DNA of 64,000 nt, from positions 1 to 64,000 of the forward strand of contig JAZLBP010000007.1 in NCBI GenBank assembly GCA_045613745.1. Direction: 5' to 3'. The stretch's first letter is position 1, and every line of letters starts with the position of its first letter. Below the pieces are notes generated by a model. It saw nothing but the letters and a program-made list of their open reading frames with translations, was not told where the DNA came from and did not search any database. The DNA comes from UBA940 sp045613745. GTDB lineage: Bacteria > Bacteroidota > Bacteroidia > Bacteroidales > Rikenellaceae. This document shows, piece by piece, positions 51,016 to 60,531 of the stretch. Both the position numbers and the translations under genes were made by a program.

Positions 51016-51699
51016 ATGGAACAAAAGAAAACCCCTAAAGCGGATTTGCAGAACAAACGTGGTTTGTTTATGGAAATCGGTCTGGTTGTTTCGCTGGGTA
51101 TCACAATCCTCGCCCTGAGCTACAGCCAAAAAGAACGCGAAGTAGAAAAACTCGACAACGAGATCATCGCTGTTGAGGAGGAACTTATCGAGGTGACTCG
51201 TCAAGACCAAAAACCGCCCGAACCCATCAAACAACAACAAGTGCAAGTTTTGTCGGACTTCATCAAAGTTGTACAAAACGACCAAAAGATCGAGACCGAG
51301 TTCGACTTCACCGAGTTCTCGGAGGACATTATCGTTGTTGAGCAAGAGATCGTAGAGGAGGAGATTGTAGAGGATGACGCTCCCGTGCTTATCGCTGAGG
51401 AGATGCCCTCGTTCCAAGGTGGCGACCTGAACACCTTCCGTAACTGGGTTCAAAGCCGTCTGAAATACCCCCAAGTTGCTTTGGAGAACAACGTACAAGG
51501 TCAAGCCGTTATGTCGTTCGTTATCGAGCGCGATGGTCGTCTGACCGGTATCCAAGTGCTGCAAGCTCCCGACCGCTCGCTGGGTGATGAGGCTGCTCGC
51601 GTACTTGCAATGTCGCCGAAGTGGAAACCCGGTAAACAACGTAACTCGCCCGTGCGTGTTAAGTACATCCTGCCGGTTGTATTCAAGATTCAACACTAG
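51016..51699 (+). CDS. TonB-family energy-transducer protein
   Basis: 227 residues. A cytoplasmic basic start, one membrane helix (IGLVVSLGITILALS, about 21-35), a long charged periplasmic region rich in Glu, Gln and Ile, and a C-terminal TonB domain (about 130-227: SFQGGDLNTFRNWVQSRLKYP, AVMSFVIERDGRLTGIQVL, ARVLAMSPKWKPG, VRVKYILPVVF). Such proteins carry energy from ExbB/ExbD to outer-membrane receptors. The Pro-rich linker of classical TonB is short here. It is a single gene with its own promoter and two hairpins after it. No exb genes are nearby. Confidence 0.9.
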   Translation: MEQKKTPKADLQNKRGLFMEIGLVVSLGITILALSYSQKEREVEKLDNEIIAVEEELIEVTRQDQKPPEPIKQQQVQVLSDFIKVVQNDQKIETEFDFTEFSEDIIVVEQEIVEEEIVEDDAPVLIAEEMPSFQGGDLNTFRNWVQSRLKYPQVALENNVQGQAVMSFVIERDGRLTGIQVLQAPDRSLGDEAARVLAMSPKWKPGKQRNSPVRVKYILPVVFKIQH

Positions 51700-51731
51700 G
51701 CCTTTCGCAGGTTTGGTTTGAAATATGTGAG

Positions 51732-51793
51732 GGGTGTCTGTTTGCGGATACCCTTCTTTGATAAAGGGGCGTCTGACATTTCTCGGATGCCCC
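51732..51793 (+). terminator. Two terminator-like hairpins after the TonB-family gene
   Basis: GGGTGTC/GATACCC (51732-51753) followed by TTCTTTG, then GGGGCGTC/GATGCCCC (51766-51793). The second stem shows compensated similarity to the first. Confidence 0.7.
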
Positions 51794-51848
51794 ATATTAT
51801 TAAATTCACAATTCACAATTAATTTGATTGTGTATTATGTGATGTGTA

Positions 51849-51919
51849 GAGAAACGCAGTTTCTCGTTCCCCCAGTCTGTGGGTCATTTTTTGGTTCTTT
51901 TTGATGACTCAAAAAGAAC
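51849..51919. repeat. Half-copy of the palindromic repeat, R4
   Basis: GAGAAAC/GTTTCTC hairpin, then CCCCCAGTCTGTGGG, then GTTCTTTTTGA, 4 bases, TCAAAAAGAAC (51894-51919). The last part is the same terminal stem as R3. An alternative hflX start (51904) would lie within it. Confidence 0.7.
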
Positions 51920-51933
51920 ATAATAACAAGAGT

Positions 51934-53160
51934 ATGATAGAGAATAACAAAGAGAATAAAGAGCAGGAGGTGGTGCTGCGTAATCCCGATGAACCTGCGC
52001 GTGCGGTGTTGGTGGCAATCATCACCGACAAGGACAAAGTGGAGCAATGCAACGAGTACCTCGACGAGTTGGAGTTTCTGGCTCTGACCGCCGACTATGT
52101 TTCGGTCAAACGCTTCACCCAACGTATGTCAACTCCCAACTCGCGCATCTATATCGGCCCCGGTAAACTCGAAGAGGTGGCCATCTACTGCAAGGATAAC
52201 GAGATTGACACCGTAATTTTCGACGACGAGTTGTCGCCAGTTCAAATCCGCAACATCGAGAAGGAGATGCCTTGCCGCGTCATCGACCGTACCCGCCTTA
52301 TTTTAGACATCTTTATGAGTCGTGCCCGCACAGCCTATGCCAAGGCGCAGGTGCAGCTGGCCAACTATGAGTATATGTTGCCCCGACTGACAGGTATGTG
52401 GACCCACTTGGAGCGCCAACGTGGTGGTACAGGTACCCGTGGTGGTGCTGGTGAGAGGGAGATTGAGACCGACCGCCGTATCGTGCGCGACAAGATTTCG
52501 CGCCTCAAATCGGAACTCAAAAAGATTGACTGCCAGATGGCGGTGCAACGAAGCAATCGTGGTTCGATGGTGCGTGTGGCGCTGGTGGGATACACCAACG
52601 TGGGTAAATCAACCATTATGAACCTGATTAGCAAGAGCGAGGTCTTTGCCGAGAACAAGTTGTTTGCGACACTCGATACCACAGTGCGCAAGGTTGTGCT
52701 GGATAACCTTCCGTTCCTGCTGTCGGATACCGTAGGTTTCATCCGCAAGTTGCCCCACCAACTTATCGAGTCGTTCAAATCGACTCTGGACGAGGTGAGG
52801 GAGGCCGATCTGCTGCTGCACGTTGTGGACATCTCGCACCCCAACTTCGAGGAACAACTCGCGGTGGTTAAGCAGACACTTGCCGAAATCGGTGCTGCGG
52901 ACAAACCCGTATTCCTGATTTTCAACAAGATTGACGCCTACCACTACGTTCCCAAGGAGGAGGACGACCTGACTCCCGCAACCAAGGAGAACATCTCGCT
53001 CGAGGAGTTGAAGAACAGTTGGATTGCCAAAGCCAACACGCCGTGCATCTTCATTTCGGCGCGCGACAAGGTTGGTATCGACAAGTTCCGCAGCGACCTG
53101 TACGGAATGGTACGCGAAATCCACAGCGGCCGCTATCCGTTCAACAACTTCTTGTACTAA
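51934..53160 (+). CDS. hflX: GTPase HflX
   Basis: 408 residues from MIENNKEN. An ATG at 51904 is possible but lies in the repeat R4. The N-terminal HflX domain has YIGPGKLEEV and the DDELSPVQIRNIEK segment; a coiled-coil linker with GERGG-like RQRGGTGTRGGAGE follows. The G domain shows GYTNVGKST (G1), the DTVGF switch and NKID. It splits stalled ribosomes under stress. It is followed 30 bases later by upp. Confidence 0.93.
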   Translation: MIENNKENKEQEVVLRNPDEPARAVLVAIITDKDKVEQCNEYLDELEFLALTADYVSVKRFTQRMSTPNSRIYIGPGKLEEVAIYCKDNEIDTVIFDDELSPVQIRNIEKEMPCRVIDRTRLILDIFMSRARTAYAKAQVQLANYEYMLPRLTGMWTHLERQRGGTGTRGGAGEREIETDRRIVRDKISRLKSELKKIDCQMAVQRSNRGSMVRVALVGYTNVGKSTIMNLISKSEVFAENKLFATLDTTVRKVVLDNLPFLLSDTVGFIRKLPHQLIESFKSTLDEVREADLLLHVVDISHPNFEEQLAVVKQTLAEIGAADKPVFLIFNKIDAYHYVPKEEDDLTPATKENISLEELKNSWIAKANTPCIFISARDKVGIDKFRSDLYGMVREIHSGRYPFNNFLY

Positions 53161-53190
53161 ACCGAAAACAGAACTTAATATATATTATAT

Positions 53191-53901
53191 ATGGTAAGGA
53201 TACTCGACAGAGAGTGCAACACCGTACTCAATAAGTTTATGGCGGAGTTGCGCGACGCAAAGATTCAGACCGACAGTATGCGTTTCCGCCGCAACTTGGA
53301 GCGCGTGGGCGAGGTTATGGCCTACGAAATCAGCAAGACGCTTAACTATGTTCCGCAGGTGGTGGACACTCCGCTGGGACAGGCCGAGGTATCGATGATT
53401 AACGACAAAATCGTGTTGGCAACCATCTTGCGTGCGGGTCTGCCCTTCCATCAGGGTTTTCTGAATGTCTATGATGGTGCGCAAAATGCCTTTGTGTCGG
53501 CCTACCGCAAGTATAGTAAGGACGGCTCGTTCAAAGCCAAAGTTGAGTATCTGTCGTGCTGTGATTTGGCCGACAAGGTGTTGCTGCTGGTTGACCCGAT
53601 GATGGCCACAGGCACTTCTATGGTACTGGCATACGAGGCTCTTGTGGCAAAGTTCGGCACTCCCAAACACACCCACATTGCATCGGTTATCGCCAGCGAG
53701 GAGGGCTTGGAGTATGTTATGAGCCATATGCCCAAACGCAATGTTTCGGTGTGGTGTGCCTCGGTGGACGAGGAGCTGACCGTCAAATCGTATATCATCC
53801 CCGGACTTGGTGACGCAGGCGACCTGGCCTATGGCGAGAAACTCTCGCCCGGCGTTGCTACCATCGACAAAGACGACGAAGAGGAGGAGGAACAAGAGTA
53901 G
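53191..53901 (+). CDS. upp: Uracil phosphoribosyltransferase
   Basis: 236 residues. PRPP-binding loop VDPMMATGTSMVLAY, plus LRAGLPFHQGFLNVY near residue 90 and the uracil-binding YIIPGLGDAGDLAYG near the end. It makes UMP from uracil and PRPP in pyrimidine salvage. The C-terminal acidic tail (DKDDEEEEEQE) is longer than in E. coli. It is 3 bases upstream of the next gene, suggesting an operon. Confidence 0.93.
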   Translation: MVRILDRECNTVLNKFMAELRDAKIQTDSMRFRRNLERVGEVMAYEISKTLNYVPQVVDTPLGQAEVSMINDKIVLATILRAGLPFHQGFLNVYDGAQNAFVSAYRKYSKDGSFKAKVEYLSCCDLADKVLLLVDPMMATGTSMVLAYEALVAKFGTPKHTHIASVIASEEGLEYVMSHMPKRNVSVWCASVDEELTVKSYIIPGLGDAGDLAYGEKLSPGVATIDKDDEEEEEQE

Positions 53902-53904
53902 AGT

Positions 53905-55749
53905 ATGAAACGACGTGTGAGCATAATGGCACTGCTGAGCGTGACGCTGTTGTTGTTAATGACGGTGTTGCGCGCTGTGTTTATGCTTGTCCACGCCGAC
54001 TATACCCAAGACCGAACACTGGCCGACGGACTGATGACCATTGTTAACGGAGGTGCCATCGACCTGAGCGCCACAATGCTGTTGATGATGGTGCCTTGGG
54101 TGCTGATTGCCGTATCGTGCTTCTGTAAAATTGGCACGTGGTGGAAACGTGCGATGAATGGTTATCTGTGGATTGTTACAGGTGTGTTGAGTGCGGTATT
54201 TGCTGCCGACCTCACGCTGTTCGCGAGCGCAGGACACCGACTTGATGCCGATGCGCTGAGGCTGTTTGCCGACACCGACGTTGTGACTATCGGCGCAGTA
54301 TTTCGCACCATTGCCGTATGGCTTACCTCGTGGGCGCTGTGCGGCTATGCGATGAAGTTCGCAGCTCGCGGCACTCGCAAATTCAAACCGACAAAATCAC
54401 CCAAACGCGCAGTGCCATATCTGGCTGTGATGCTGGCGTGTATTATTATCGGCGCCGGCTGGGGTAGCGGACACATTCCCCGCTATGGCGCAGCCTACTT
54501 TTCGAGCGACGCCTTTATGAACGCCTCGGCCGTAAACCCCACAATGTCACTTGTGGAGTCGGCTTTGGTGCGCCACGACTACTCGCCGATGGAGATTCTC
54601 GCCCAAAGAGAGAAACCCACCTTCTCGCAACCGCAACCCGCCGACAGCGTAAACACCGATAGTGTGGAGGTTGCTGTGACCGAACCTCTTGCAGCCGACT
54701 CGCTTGTGGTGGACTCGCTACCCAAGGTTGAGCCCCGCGCAGAGTGGCGCCAAATGGTGGGTGTGGAGCGTCCCAATGTATTGATGATTATAATGAACGG
54801 CATCACCCACAAGGACTTCGACCGTGCAGTGGAAGGCCGCTATGTGATGTCGCATCTGAACACTCTGTGCAGCGAGGGCTATCTGTTCGAAAGCTTCTAT
54901 GCCGCCTCCAAGGGCGTTGCCAATGCGGCACTTGTGGCCGTAACAAGCGGCTACACCACCCTACCCCACGCGGCCAATCAGGATATACCTTTCAAATGTG
55001 AGCGAATGACAACACTCACCGCAATGCTCGACTCGGCAGGCTATCACACCGAAGCGTGGTATGGCGGCGACTTGTTGCACAATAATATGCGTGCCTTTCT
55101 CTATGGCACGGGATTCGACAATGTGGTGGACAGCCACAAACTGCGAGTGCACGGCGTGATGCGCAGTATGGACGACGCAGTGGTGCTGCCCCTGATGACC
55201 GAACGCATCTTGGAGTGCGAGGAGCCCTTCTTCTGGGTCTATACGACCAACGGAATGGAGAGCGACCACCGCCTGCCCTACACCAAATACGACGACGCAC
55301 GCACCAATGCCTCGGCTTTCATCGACGATCAAATCGGAGTTATGGTGCGCCGACTCAAATATGGCGGCGCGTGGGACAACCTGCTGATTGTGGTTGTCGG
55401 CGACTCGGATGGCAGCGAAGTGAAGGTACCTATGATGATGGTAGGAGGTGCAGTCAAGGGATTTGGCGTAGTATCGGAGATTGGTTCACAGAGCGACATT
55501 CCCGTAACTTTGGCGCGCCAGATGGGCCTCAATGCCGAGAAGTTCCCCTATGGTGCCGACCTTGCCGCAGGTGGCCAGGCGCGTGCCTACTACACCTACG
55601 ACGATGGTTATGGAGCCATCGACGAGCTGGGAACATCGCAATACCATTTCGGCCAACGCTATGTCGAGAGCGACCCCGCCCTCAAAATGCGCCGCTACAA
55701 CGTTGAGGAGTTCCTGTGGGGTGCCTACGACGAGTTGAAACGCCGATAA
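53905..55749 (+). CDS. LTA-synthase-like membrane protein with degenerate active site
   Basis: 614 residues. Four or five membrane helices lie in the first 200 residues, then a Ser/Val/Asp-rich linker (about 225-285) and an alkaline-phosphatase-superfamily domain (289-600), the layout of phosphoglycerol transferases. The family core is readable but changed. The first metal strand reads PNVLMIIMNG (Asn where Glu is expected, about residue 297). The nucleophile helix reads SKGVANAALVAVTSGY (Ala where Thr is expected). The late metal strand reads VVVGDSDGSE (Ser where ADH has His). It may therefore lack catalysis and serve a binding or structural role. It is directly after upp. Confidence 0.8.
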   Translation: MKRRVSIMALLSVTLLLLMTVLRAVFMLVHADYTQDRTLADGLMTIVNGGAIDLSATMLLMMVPWVLIAVSCFCKIGTWWKRAMNGYLWIVTGVLSAVFAADLTLFASAGHRLDADALRLFADTDVVTIGAVFRTIAVWLTSWALCGYAMKFAARGTRKFKPTKSPKRAVPYLAVMLACIIIGAGWGSGHIPRYGAAYFSSDAFMNASAVNPTMSLVESALVRHDYSPMEILAQREKPTFSQPQPADSVNTDSVEVAVTEPLAADSLVVDSLPKVEPRAEWRQMVGVERPNVLMIIMNGITHKDFDRAVEGRYVMSHLNTLCSEGYLFESFYAASKGVANAALVAVTSGYTTLPHAANQDIPFKCERMTTLTAMLDSAGYHTEAWYGGDLLHNNMRAFLYGTGFDNVVDSHKLRVHGVMRSMDDAVVLPLMTERILECEEPFFWVYTTNGMESDHRLPYTKYDDARTNASAFIDDQIGVMVRRLKYGGAWDNLLIVVVGDSDGSEVKVPMMMVGGAVKGFGVVSEIGSQSDIPVTLARQMGLNAEKFPYGADLAAGGQARAYYTYDDGYGAIDELGTSQYHFGQRYVESDPALKMRRYNVEEFLWGAYDELKRR

Positions 55750-55825
55750 TTGCAAAGTTCGCCGAAAAATAGTATATTGCACTCTCAAATAAGCCGACAA
55801 TACGGACATCCTAATACACAATCCT

Positions 55826-56704
55826 ATGGATTACACCAAATTACTCGACCAATATCCCGCAGTTCCGACCACCGACCAAGTGGCCGACCGCGTGGCTCAA
55901 ATCACCGCCGCAGCACCCCGCAATCACACCGCCGAGGTCTATCGCAACTGCTTTGCCGCCATTGACCTTACAAGCCTTGATTGTACCGACTCGGAGAGCT
56001 CCATCGAGGAGTTTGTGCGTAAAGCCGTAGAGTTCCGCGCACACTACCCCGCGATTCCCGATGTGGCCTCAATCTGTGTCTATCCCTCGTTTGTCGAGAC
56101 CGTAGGCGTAGGCTTGGGCAGCAGCAACATCGCAATCACAAGTGTGGCAGGTGGTTTCCCCGCATCGCAAACCTTCATCGAGGTCAAGATGTTGGAGGTG
56201 GCTATGGCCGCCGAGAGTGGTGCCGACGAGGTGGATGTCGTTATCAACGTAGGTGAGATGCTTGCTGGCGACTACGACCGTATGGCCAACACTTTGGAGG
56301 TGTTGCGTGGCGAGATTGACGACGAGATTGTGCTGAAAGTTATTGTCGAGTCGGGCGCACTCCGCACCCCCGAGCTCATTTACAAGGCGTCGCTGCTGGC
56401 TATGATGGCAGGCGCCGACTTTGTCAAAACCTCGACAGGCAAGACCGATGTTTCGGCAACCCCCGAGGCTGCCGTTGTGATGTGTCAAGCCATCCGCGAC
56501 TACTACGAGGCTACGGGCCGCAAGGTGGGATTCAAGGTTGCAGGAGGTGTTCGCACTGCCGAGCAGGCCGCGTTGTACTACACCATTGTCGAGGATATTC
56601 TGGGCGCCGAGTGGCTTACCCCGTCGCTTTTCCGCATCGGAGCAAGCTCTTTGGCAAACAATTTGATTTCGGCCATCGAGGGACACGAAATCAAATACTA
56701 TTAA
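55826..56704 (+). CDS. deoC: Deoxyribose-phosphate aldolase
   Basis: 292 residues, the longer DeoC form. TIM-barrel aldolase with the Schiff-base lysine in FVKTSTGK (about residue 197), a second Lys in GFKVAGGVRT, and the ADEVDVVINVGEML segment. It cleaves deoxyribose 5-phosphate into acetaldehyde and glyceraldehyde 3-phosphate in nucleoside breakdown. It lies 76 bases after the LTA-like gene and overlaps the next gene by one base (TAATG). Confidence 0.95.
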   Translation: MDYTKLLDQYPAVPTTDQVADRVAQITAAAPRNHTAEVYRNCFAAIDLTSLDCTDSESSIEEFVRKAVEFRAHYPAIPDVASICVYPSFVETVGVGLGSSNIAITSVAGGFPASQTFIEVKMLEVAMAAESGADEVDVVINVGEMLAGDYDRMANTLEVLRGEIDDEIVLKVIVESGALRTPELIYKASLLAMMAGADFVKTSTGKTDVSATPEAAVVMCQAIRDYYEATGRKVGFKVAGGVRTAEQAALYYTIVEDILGAEWLTPSLFRIGASSLANNLISAIEGHEIKYY

Positions 56705-57789
56705 TGAACCATCAACTCACACAATATGATAATCGAAACTTCCGACGAGGTTTCGATTATTTTTTTGACCATACCCCACAACACACCGACGCCACTCTAC
56801 ACGCGGGGTGTAGCGAGATTTTTGAGCGAATGTTGGAAGCTATCAGCGCCGCCCGTACGAGGGTGTGGCTGCTGATGTATATCTTCGACGACGATGCGCT
56901 GGGAGGGCTGTTTGAGAGTGCCCTTGCGGAGTGCGCCGCGCGAGATGTCGAGGTGAGGGTGTTGTGCGACGGCTACGGCTGCCGACACAGCCGCCACAGC
57001 CTGCTGCGACGACTGCGAACAAAGGGCGTACGGGTGGCACTGTGGAACGCTCCACGGGGCGTGGGAGCCGACTGCCGCAACCACCGCAAAATACTGATAA
57101 CCGACAACATAACCTTTGTGGGCGGAGTGAATATTGCAGTGCGCTACTTGCGCCATTGGCGGGATGTGTGTGTCGAGATTCGGGGCGAGAGTGTGGCGCA
57201 GTTTGAGCGCGTTTTTGCCGAGGATTGGGCTGAGGCCTGTGGCGAGAAATTGCCAACGCAAAACGCGCCATTCAATCCCTCCATCGGCATTGTTTACCGC
57301 CCCGAAGATATGGAGAAGGCGGTGGTGCGGATGATTGAGCGTGCAAGGCGGAGAGTACTTGTCAGCACACCCTATCTGATACCCACCGCACAGGTCGAGC
57401 GCGCACTTGCCGAACGTGCCGCCGCGGGGGTAAAGGTACAGATTCTGATACCCCTCCGAAGCGACACTCCGCTGACGGGAGCGGCCTCAATGGGGTGCGC
57501 TCGGAAGTTGATGAGATGGGGTGTGGAGGTGTGGCTCTACACCAAGGGGTTCAACCACGCCAAGGTGATTGTCGGCGACCATTGTGCAATGCTCGGGTCG
57601 ATGAACTGCGACCATCGGAGCCTCGGTCGCAACCGCGAGGTTATGGCCCTGATGCGTGGTGCGACAGCCGAACGCGTAGCCGAGGATTTCGAGCAGGCGT
57701 TGGGTCATTCTCGCCGCGCCGAGCTTGACGACTCGCCATTTTGTCGTGCCGCCGAGTGGTTTCTGCGCCCTTTGTACCCTCTATTGTAG
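56704..57789 (+). CDS. Phospholipase-D-family protein (cardiolipin-synthase-like)
   Basis: 361 residues. Two HKD motifs: NHRKILITDNITFVGG (about residue 126) and NHAKVIVGDHCAMLGSMN (about 284), each H-x-K-x4-D. Between them is MYIFDDD and VLVSTPYLIP. Cardiolipin synthases of Cls type have two N-terminal membrane helices, which are absent here, so it is closer to ClsB-like or a soluble PLD protein. It may join two phosphatidylglycerols or act on another phosphodiester. It is coupled to deoC by a one-base overlap; the functions appear unrelated. Confidence 0.87.
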   Translation: MNHQLTQYDNRNFRRGFDYFFDHTPQHTDATLHAGCSEIFERMLEAISAARTRVWLLMYIFDDDALGGLFESALAECAARDVEVRVLCDGYGCRHSRHSLLRRLRTKGVRVALWNAPRGVGADCRNHRKILITDNITFVGGVNIAVRYLRHWRDVCVEIRGESVAQFERVFAEDWAEACGEKLPTQNAPFNPSIGIVYRPEDMEKAVVRMIERARRRVLVSTPYLIPTAQVERALAERAAAGVKVQILIPLRSDTPLTGAASMGCARKLMRWGVEVWLYTKGFNHAKVIVGDHCAMLGSMNCDHRSLGRNREVMALMRGATAERVAEDFEQALGHSRRAELDDSPFCRAAEWFLRPLYPLL

Positions 57790-57840
57790 CAAAAACGCAT
57801 AAATCTTGGGCGCAAAAAAAGAATATCCCACAAAAAAAAT

Positions 57841-57848
57841 GTATATTT
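57841..57848 (+). promoter_or_regulatory. -7 box of the small barrel gene
   Basis: A TATATTTG match at about 57841-57848, with a transcript leader of about 50 bases before the ATG at 57902. Confidence 0.5.
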
Positions 57849-57901
57849 GTACGATGGTTGGGTGCGCCCACGCACAAACCGCCCTCAAAGAAGACACCGC
57901 A

Positions 57902-58576
57902 ATGACCAAACGACTACTCATACTTGTGTGCACACTGATGTGCATCTGCACCGAGGCGCTTGCCGAGCAACGTGTCCGCGTCGGAGCAAGAGCAGGTCTG
58001 CTCAGCCGTTCGCTCACCATCGACCAAAAGGAGCTGACATTCACCAACGCCACAGGCAATACGATGCAGAATTACGACAATCTCGGCATCGAAAGTCACT
58101 ACGGATTCAACGCGGCATTCGTATTCCGCGCCCGCGTGTGGAAATCACCCAATCCGATTGACGGTGCAAGTCTGTTCATCGAACTCGACGCCGAGTATGG
58201 ACAAAACAACCTCGTAATGGAGGCCTCGCGCCAAAACAATCCCGACGACATCGTAAAATCCAAAGTAACGTTTCGCACCATTGACGTGCCGTTGGTGCTG
58301 TGTCTGAAAGCCAGCGTGGTACGTCTGTGCGCAGGTCCTGTGTGGCACGCCTACCAAAAATACGAACTCACAAACGGCAGCACTACATTCGATGGTGTCA
58401 ATCCATTGTGCGGCTACACCCTTGGCATCGGTTTCGACTTTGGCAAGATAACCCTCGACGGACGCTACTGCGGCGAATTTGTCAAAAACAACTGGAACGC
58501 AATCAAAGGCGACGCCTCGGCTGCACTGACGGGCCGTATGGAAAATTGGAGCATCGGACTCGGATTGGCATTCTGA
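57902..58576 (+). CDS. Small outer-membrane beta-barrel protein
   Basis: 224 residues from MTKRLLILV, with a signal peptide cut after EALA. The following strands (VRVGARAGLLSRSL, YGFNAAFVFRARV, ASLFIELDAEYGQ, TFRTIDVPLVLCLKA, VRLCAGPVWHAY, GYTLGIGFDFGKITLDGRY, WSIGLGLAF) fit an 8- to 10-strand barrel ending in Phe, as in the PorT/OmpW-like Bacteroidota families. Function is unknown. It is 14 bases upstream of phoH. Confidence 0.8.
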   Translation: MTKRLLILVCTLMCICTEALAEQRVRVGARAGLLSRSLTIDQKELTFTNATGNTMQNYDNLGIESHYGFNAAFVFRARVWKSPNPIDGASLFIELDAEYGQNNLVMEASRQNNPDDIVKSKVTFRTIDVPLVLCLKASVVRLCAGPVWHAYQKYELTNGSTTFDGVNPLCGYTLGIGFDFGKITLDGRYCGEFVKNNWNAIKGDASAALTGRMENWSIGLGLAF

Positions 58577-58590
58577 TAACAACCAAGAGT

Positions 58591-59562
58591 ATGAACGAGA
58601 AGACAATAGAGATAGTTAAGATAGACCCCCGCGAGTTGTTCGACCCGTCGGGTGTGAACTTCGAAACCTTGGCGCGTCTGTGTCCCAAGTTGAAACTTGT
58701 GGTGCGCGGCTCCAAAATCAAAGCGCTGGGTGCCGAGGCCGACATTCTGGACTTCGAGCGCCGTTTCCGCGCCTTGGAGGAGTATGTGGCAAAGTATGGC
58801 CACCTGTCGAAAGAGGTACTGGCACAAACCTTCGGCTCGATTGCAGCAAGCGTTATGCCCGACGAAGCCGAGCGCAAGGAGGACAAAGACACTATCCTAT
58901 ATGGCAACAACGGCAATATCATCAAGGCTCGCACAGCCAACCAACGTCGATTGGTGGAGCTGTTCGACGACAACGACCTGATTTTCGCCATCGGACCTGC
59001 GGGTTCGGGTAAGACTTACACCGCCATTGCACTTGCCGTACGCGAGCTCAAAGAGAAGCGTGTGCGTCGCATCATCCTCACCCGCCCCGCGGTGGAGGCC
59101 GGCGAGAAGTTGGGTTTCCTGCCGGGCGATATGAAAGAGAAGCTCGACCCCTATTTGCAACCTCTGTACGACGCTCTGGGCGATATGATTCCCTCGGGCA
59201 AGTTGTCGAAATTCATCGAGGAGGGCACCATCCAAATCGCACCGTTGGCCTATATGCGTGGTCGCACGCTGGACAACGCAGCAGTGATTCTGGACGAGGC
59301 GCAAAATACCACCCACTCGCAAATCAAGATGTTCCTGACGCGTATGGGTCGCAACGCCAAGTTTATCGTTACGGGCGACTTGACGCAGGTTGACCTTCCG
59401 CGCCAATCGGACTCGGGTTTGACTATGGCTGTCGAGCGCTTGGAGAAGGTTGACGGCATCGGCGTAATCAAGTTCGGCAAGGGCGACATCATCCGCCACC
59501 CGTTGGTAAAACACATTGTGGATGCGCTGGCCGACCATCCCACCAAAAAAGAAGACAAATAA
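58591..59562 (+). CDS. PhoH-family ATPase
   Basis: 323 residues from MNEKTIEIV. An N-terminal KH-like portion (KLKLVVRGSKIKALG), then the PhoH P-loop domain with GPAGSGKTYTAIALA, ILTRPAVEAGEKLGFLPGD (in parts LTRPAVEAGE and GFLPGD), ILDEAQNTT and VTGDLTQVDLP. It is the YbeZ type, thought to work with the YbeY endoribonuclease in ribosome maturation. It is followed by purC 18 bases later. Confidence 0.92.
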   Translation: MNEKTIEIVKIDPRELFDPSGVNFETLARLCPKLKLVVRGSKIKALGAEADILDFERRFRALEEYVAKYGHLSKEVLAQTFGSIAASVMPDEAERKEDKDTILYGNNGNIIKARTANQRRLVELFDDNDLIFAIGPAGSGKTYTAIALAVRELKEKRVRRIILTRPAVEAGEKLGFLPGDMKEKLDPYLQPLYDALGDMIPSGKLSKFIEEGTIQIAPLAYMRGRTLDNAAVILDEAQNTTHSQIKMFLTRMGRNAKFIVTGDLTQVDLPRQSDSGLTMAVERLEKVDGIGVIKFGKGDIIRHPLVKHIVDALADHPTKKEDK

Positions 59563-59580
59563 TCCTAAAAATATACAAAT

Positions 59581-60531
59581 ATGAGCAATGCAATTACAAA
59601 AACCAATTTCCAATTTGAGGGTCAAACCTCGCTGTATGTAGGTAAAGTACGCGACGTTTACACCATTAACGACAAGTATATGGTGATGGTTGCCACCGAC
59701 CGCATCTCGGCATTCGACGTGGTACTGCCCAAGGGTATTCCCTACAAAGGCCAAGTGCTGAACCAAATCGCATCGAAGTTCCTCGATGCAACTGCCGACA
59801 TCTGCCCCAACTGGAAAATCGCTTGCCCCGATCCTATGGTTACCGTAGGTCGCAAGTGCGAGCCCTATGCTGTTGAGATGATTGTTCGCGGTTACCTGAC
59901 CGGTAGCTCGTGGCGCGACTACAAAGCCGGAGCACGCGAAATCTGTGGTGTACCCCTGCCCGACGGTATGCGCGAGCACCAACGTTTCGAGAAACCCATC
60001 GTAACTCCCACCACCAAAGCCGAAATCGGTGAGCACGACCAAAATATCTCGGGTGCCGAAATCGTTGCACAAGGCATCGTAAGCGCCGAGGAGTACGCCA
60101 AATTGGAGGAGTACGCATTGGCTCTGTTCGAGCGCGGTAGCCAAATGGCAGCCGAGCGTGGTCTGATTCTGGTTGACACCAAATATGAGTTCGGTAAAAT
60201 CGACGGCGAAATCACTCTGATGGACGAGATTCACACTCCCGACTCGAGCCGCTACTTCTATGCCGACACCTACGAGGAGCTGTTCCGCGAGGGTAAACAA
60301 CAACGTCAACTCTCGAAAGAGTTCGTTCGCGAGTGGCTGATGGCCAACGGCTTCCAAGGCCGCGAGGGCGAGGTTGTTCCCGAGATGACCGACGAGTTTG
60401 TACAAAGCGTAACAGACCGTTACGTTGAGCTGTACGAGCACATCGCAGGCGAGGAGTTTGTCAAAGGTGACAATGCCGATCGTTTGGAGGTGATGGAGGC
60501 TAACATCAAGAATATGCTCGCCCGCTTGTAA
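59581..60531 (+). CDS. purC: SAICAR synthase
   Basis: 316 residues, the long form. YVGKVRDVYTIN and VATDRISAFDVVLP near the start, VVRGYLTGSSW-like VEMIVRGYLTGSSWRDY, and the later DTKYEFGKIDGEITLMDEIHTPDSSRY (in parts DTKYEFG and DEIHTPDSSR) are diagnostic. It joins aspartate to CAIR in purine synthesis. Repeat R5 begins at its stop codon. Confidence 0.95.
   Translation: MSNAITKTNFQFEGQTSLYVGKVRDVYTINDKYMVMVATDRISAFDVVLPKGIPYKGQVLNQIASKFLDATADICPNWKIACPDPMVTVGRKCEPYAVEMIVRGYLTGSSWRDYKAGAREICGVPLPDGMREHQRFEKPIVTPTTKAEIGEHDQNISGAEIVAQGIVSAEEYAKLEEYALALFERGSQMAAERGLILVDTKYEFGKIDGEITLMDEIHTPDSSRYFYADTYEELFREGKQQRQLSKEFVREWLMANGFQGREGEVVPEMTDEFVQSVTDRYVELYEHIAGEEFVKGDNADRLEVMEANIKNMLARL

Noticed and set aside
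58897..60441. Minus-strand open frame of 514 codons
   Set aside because: It runs antisense across phoH and purC, both clear by motif, and has no family resemblance.
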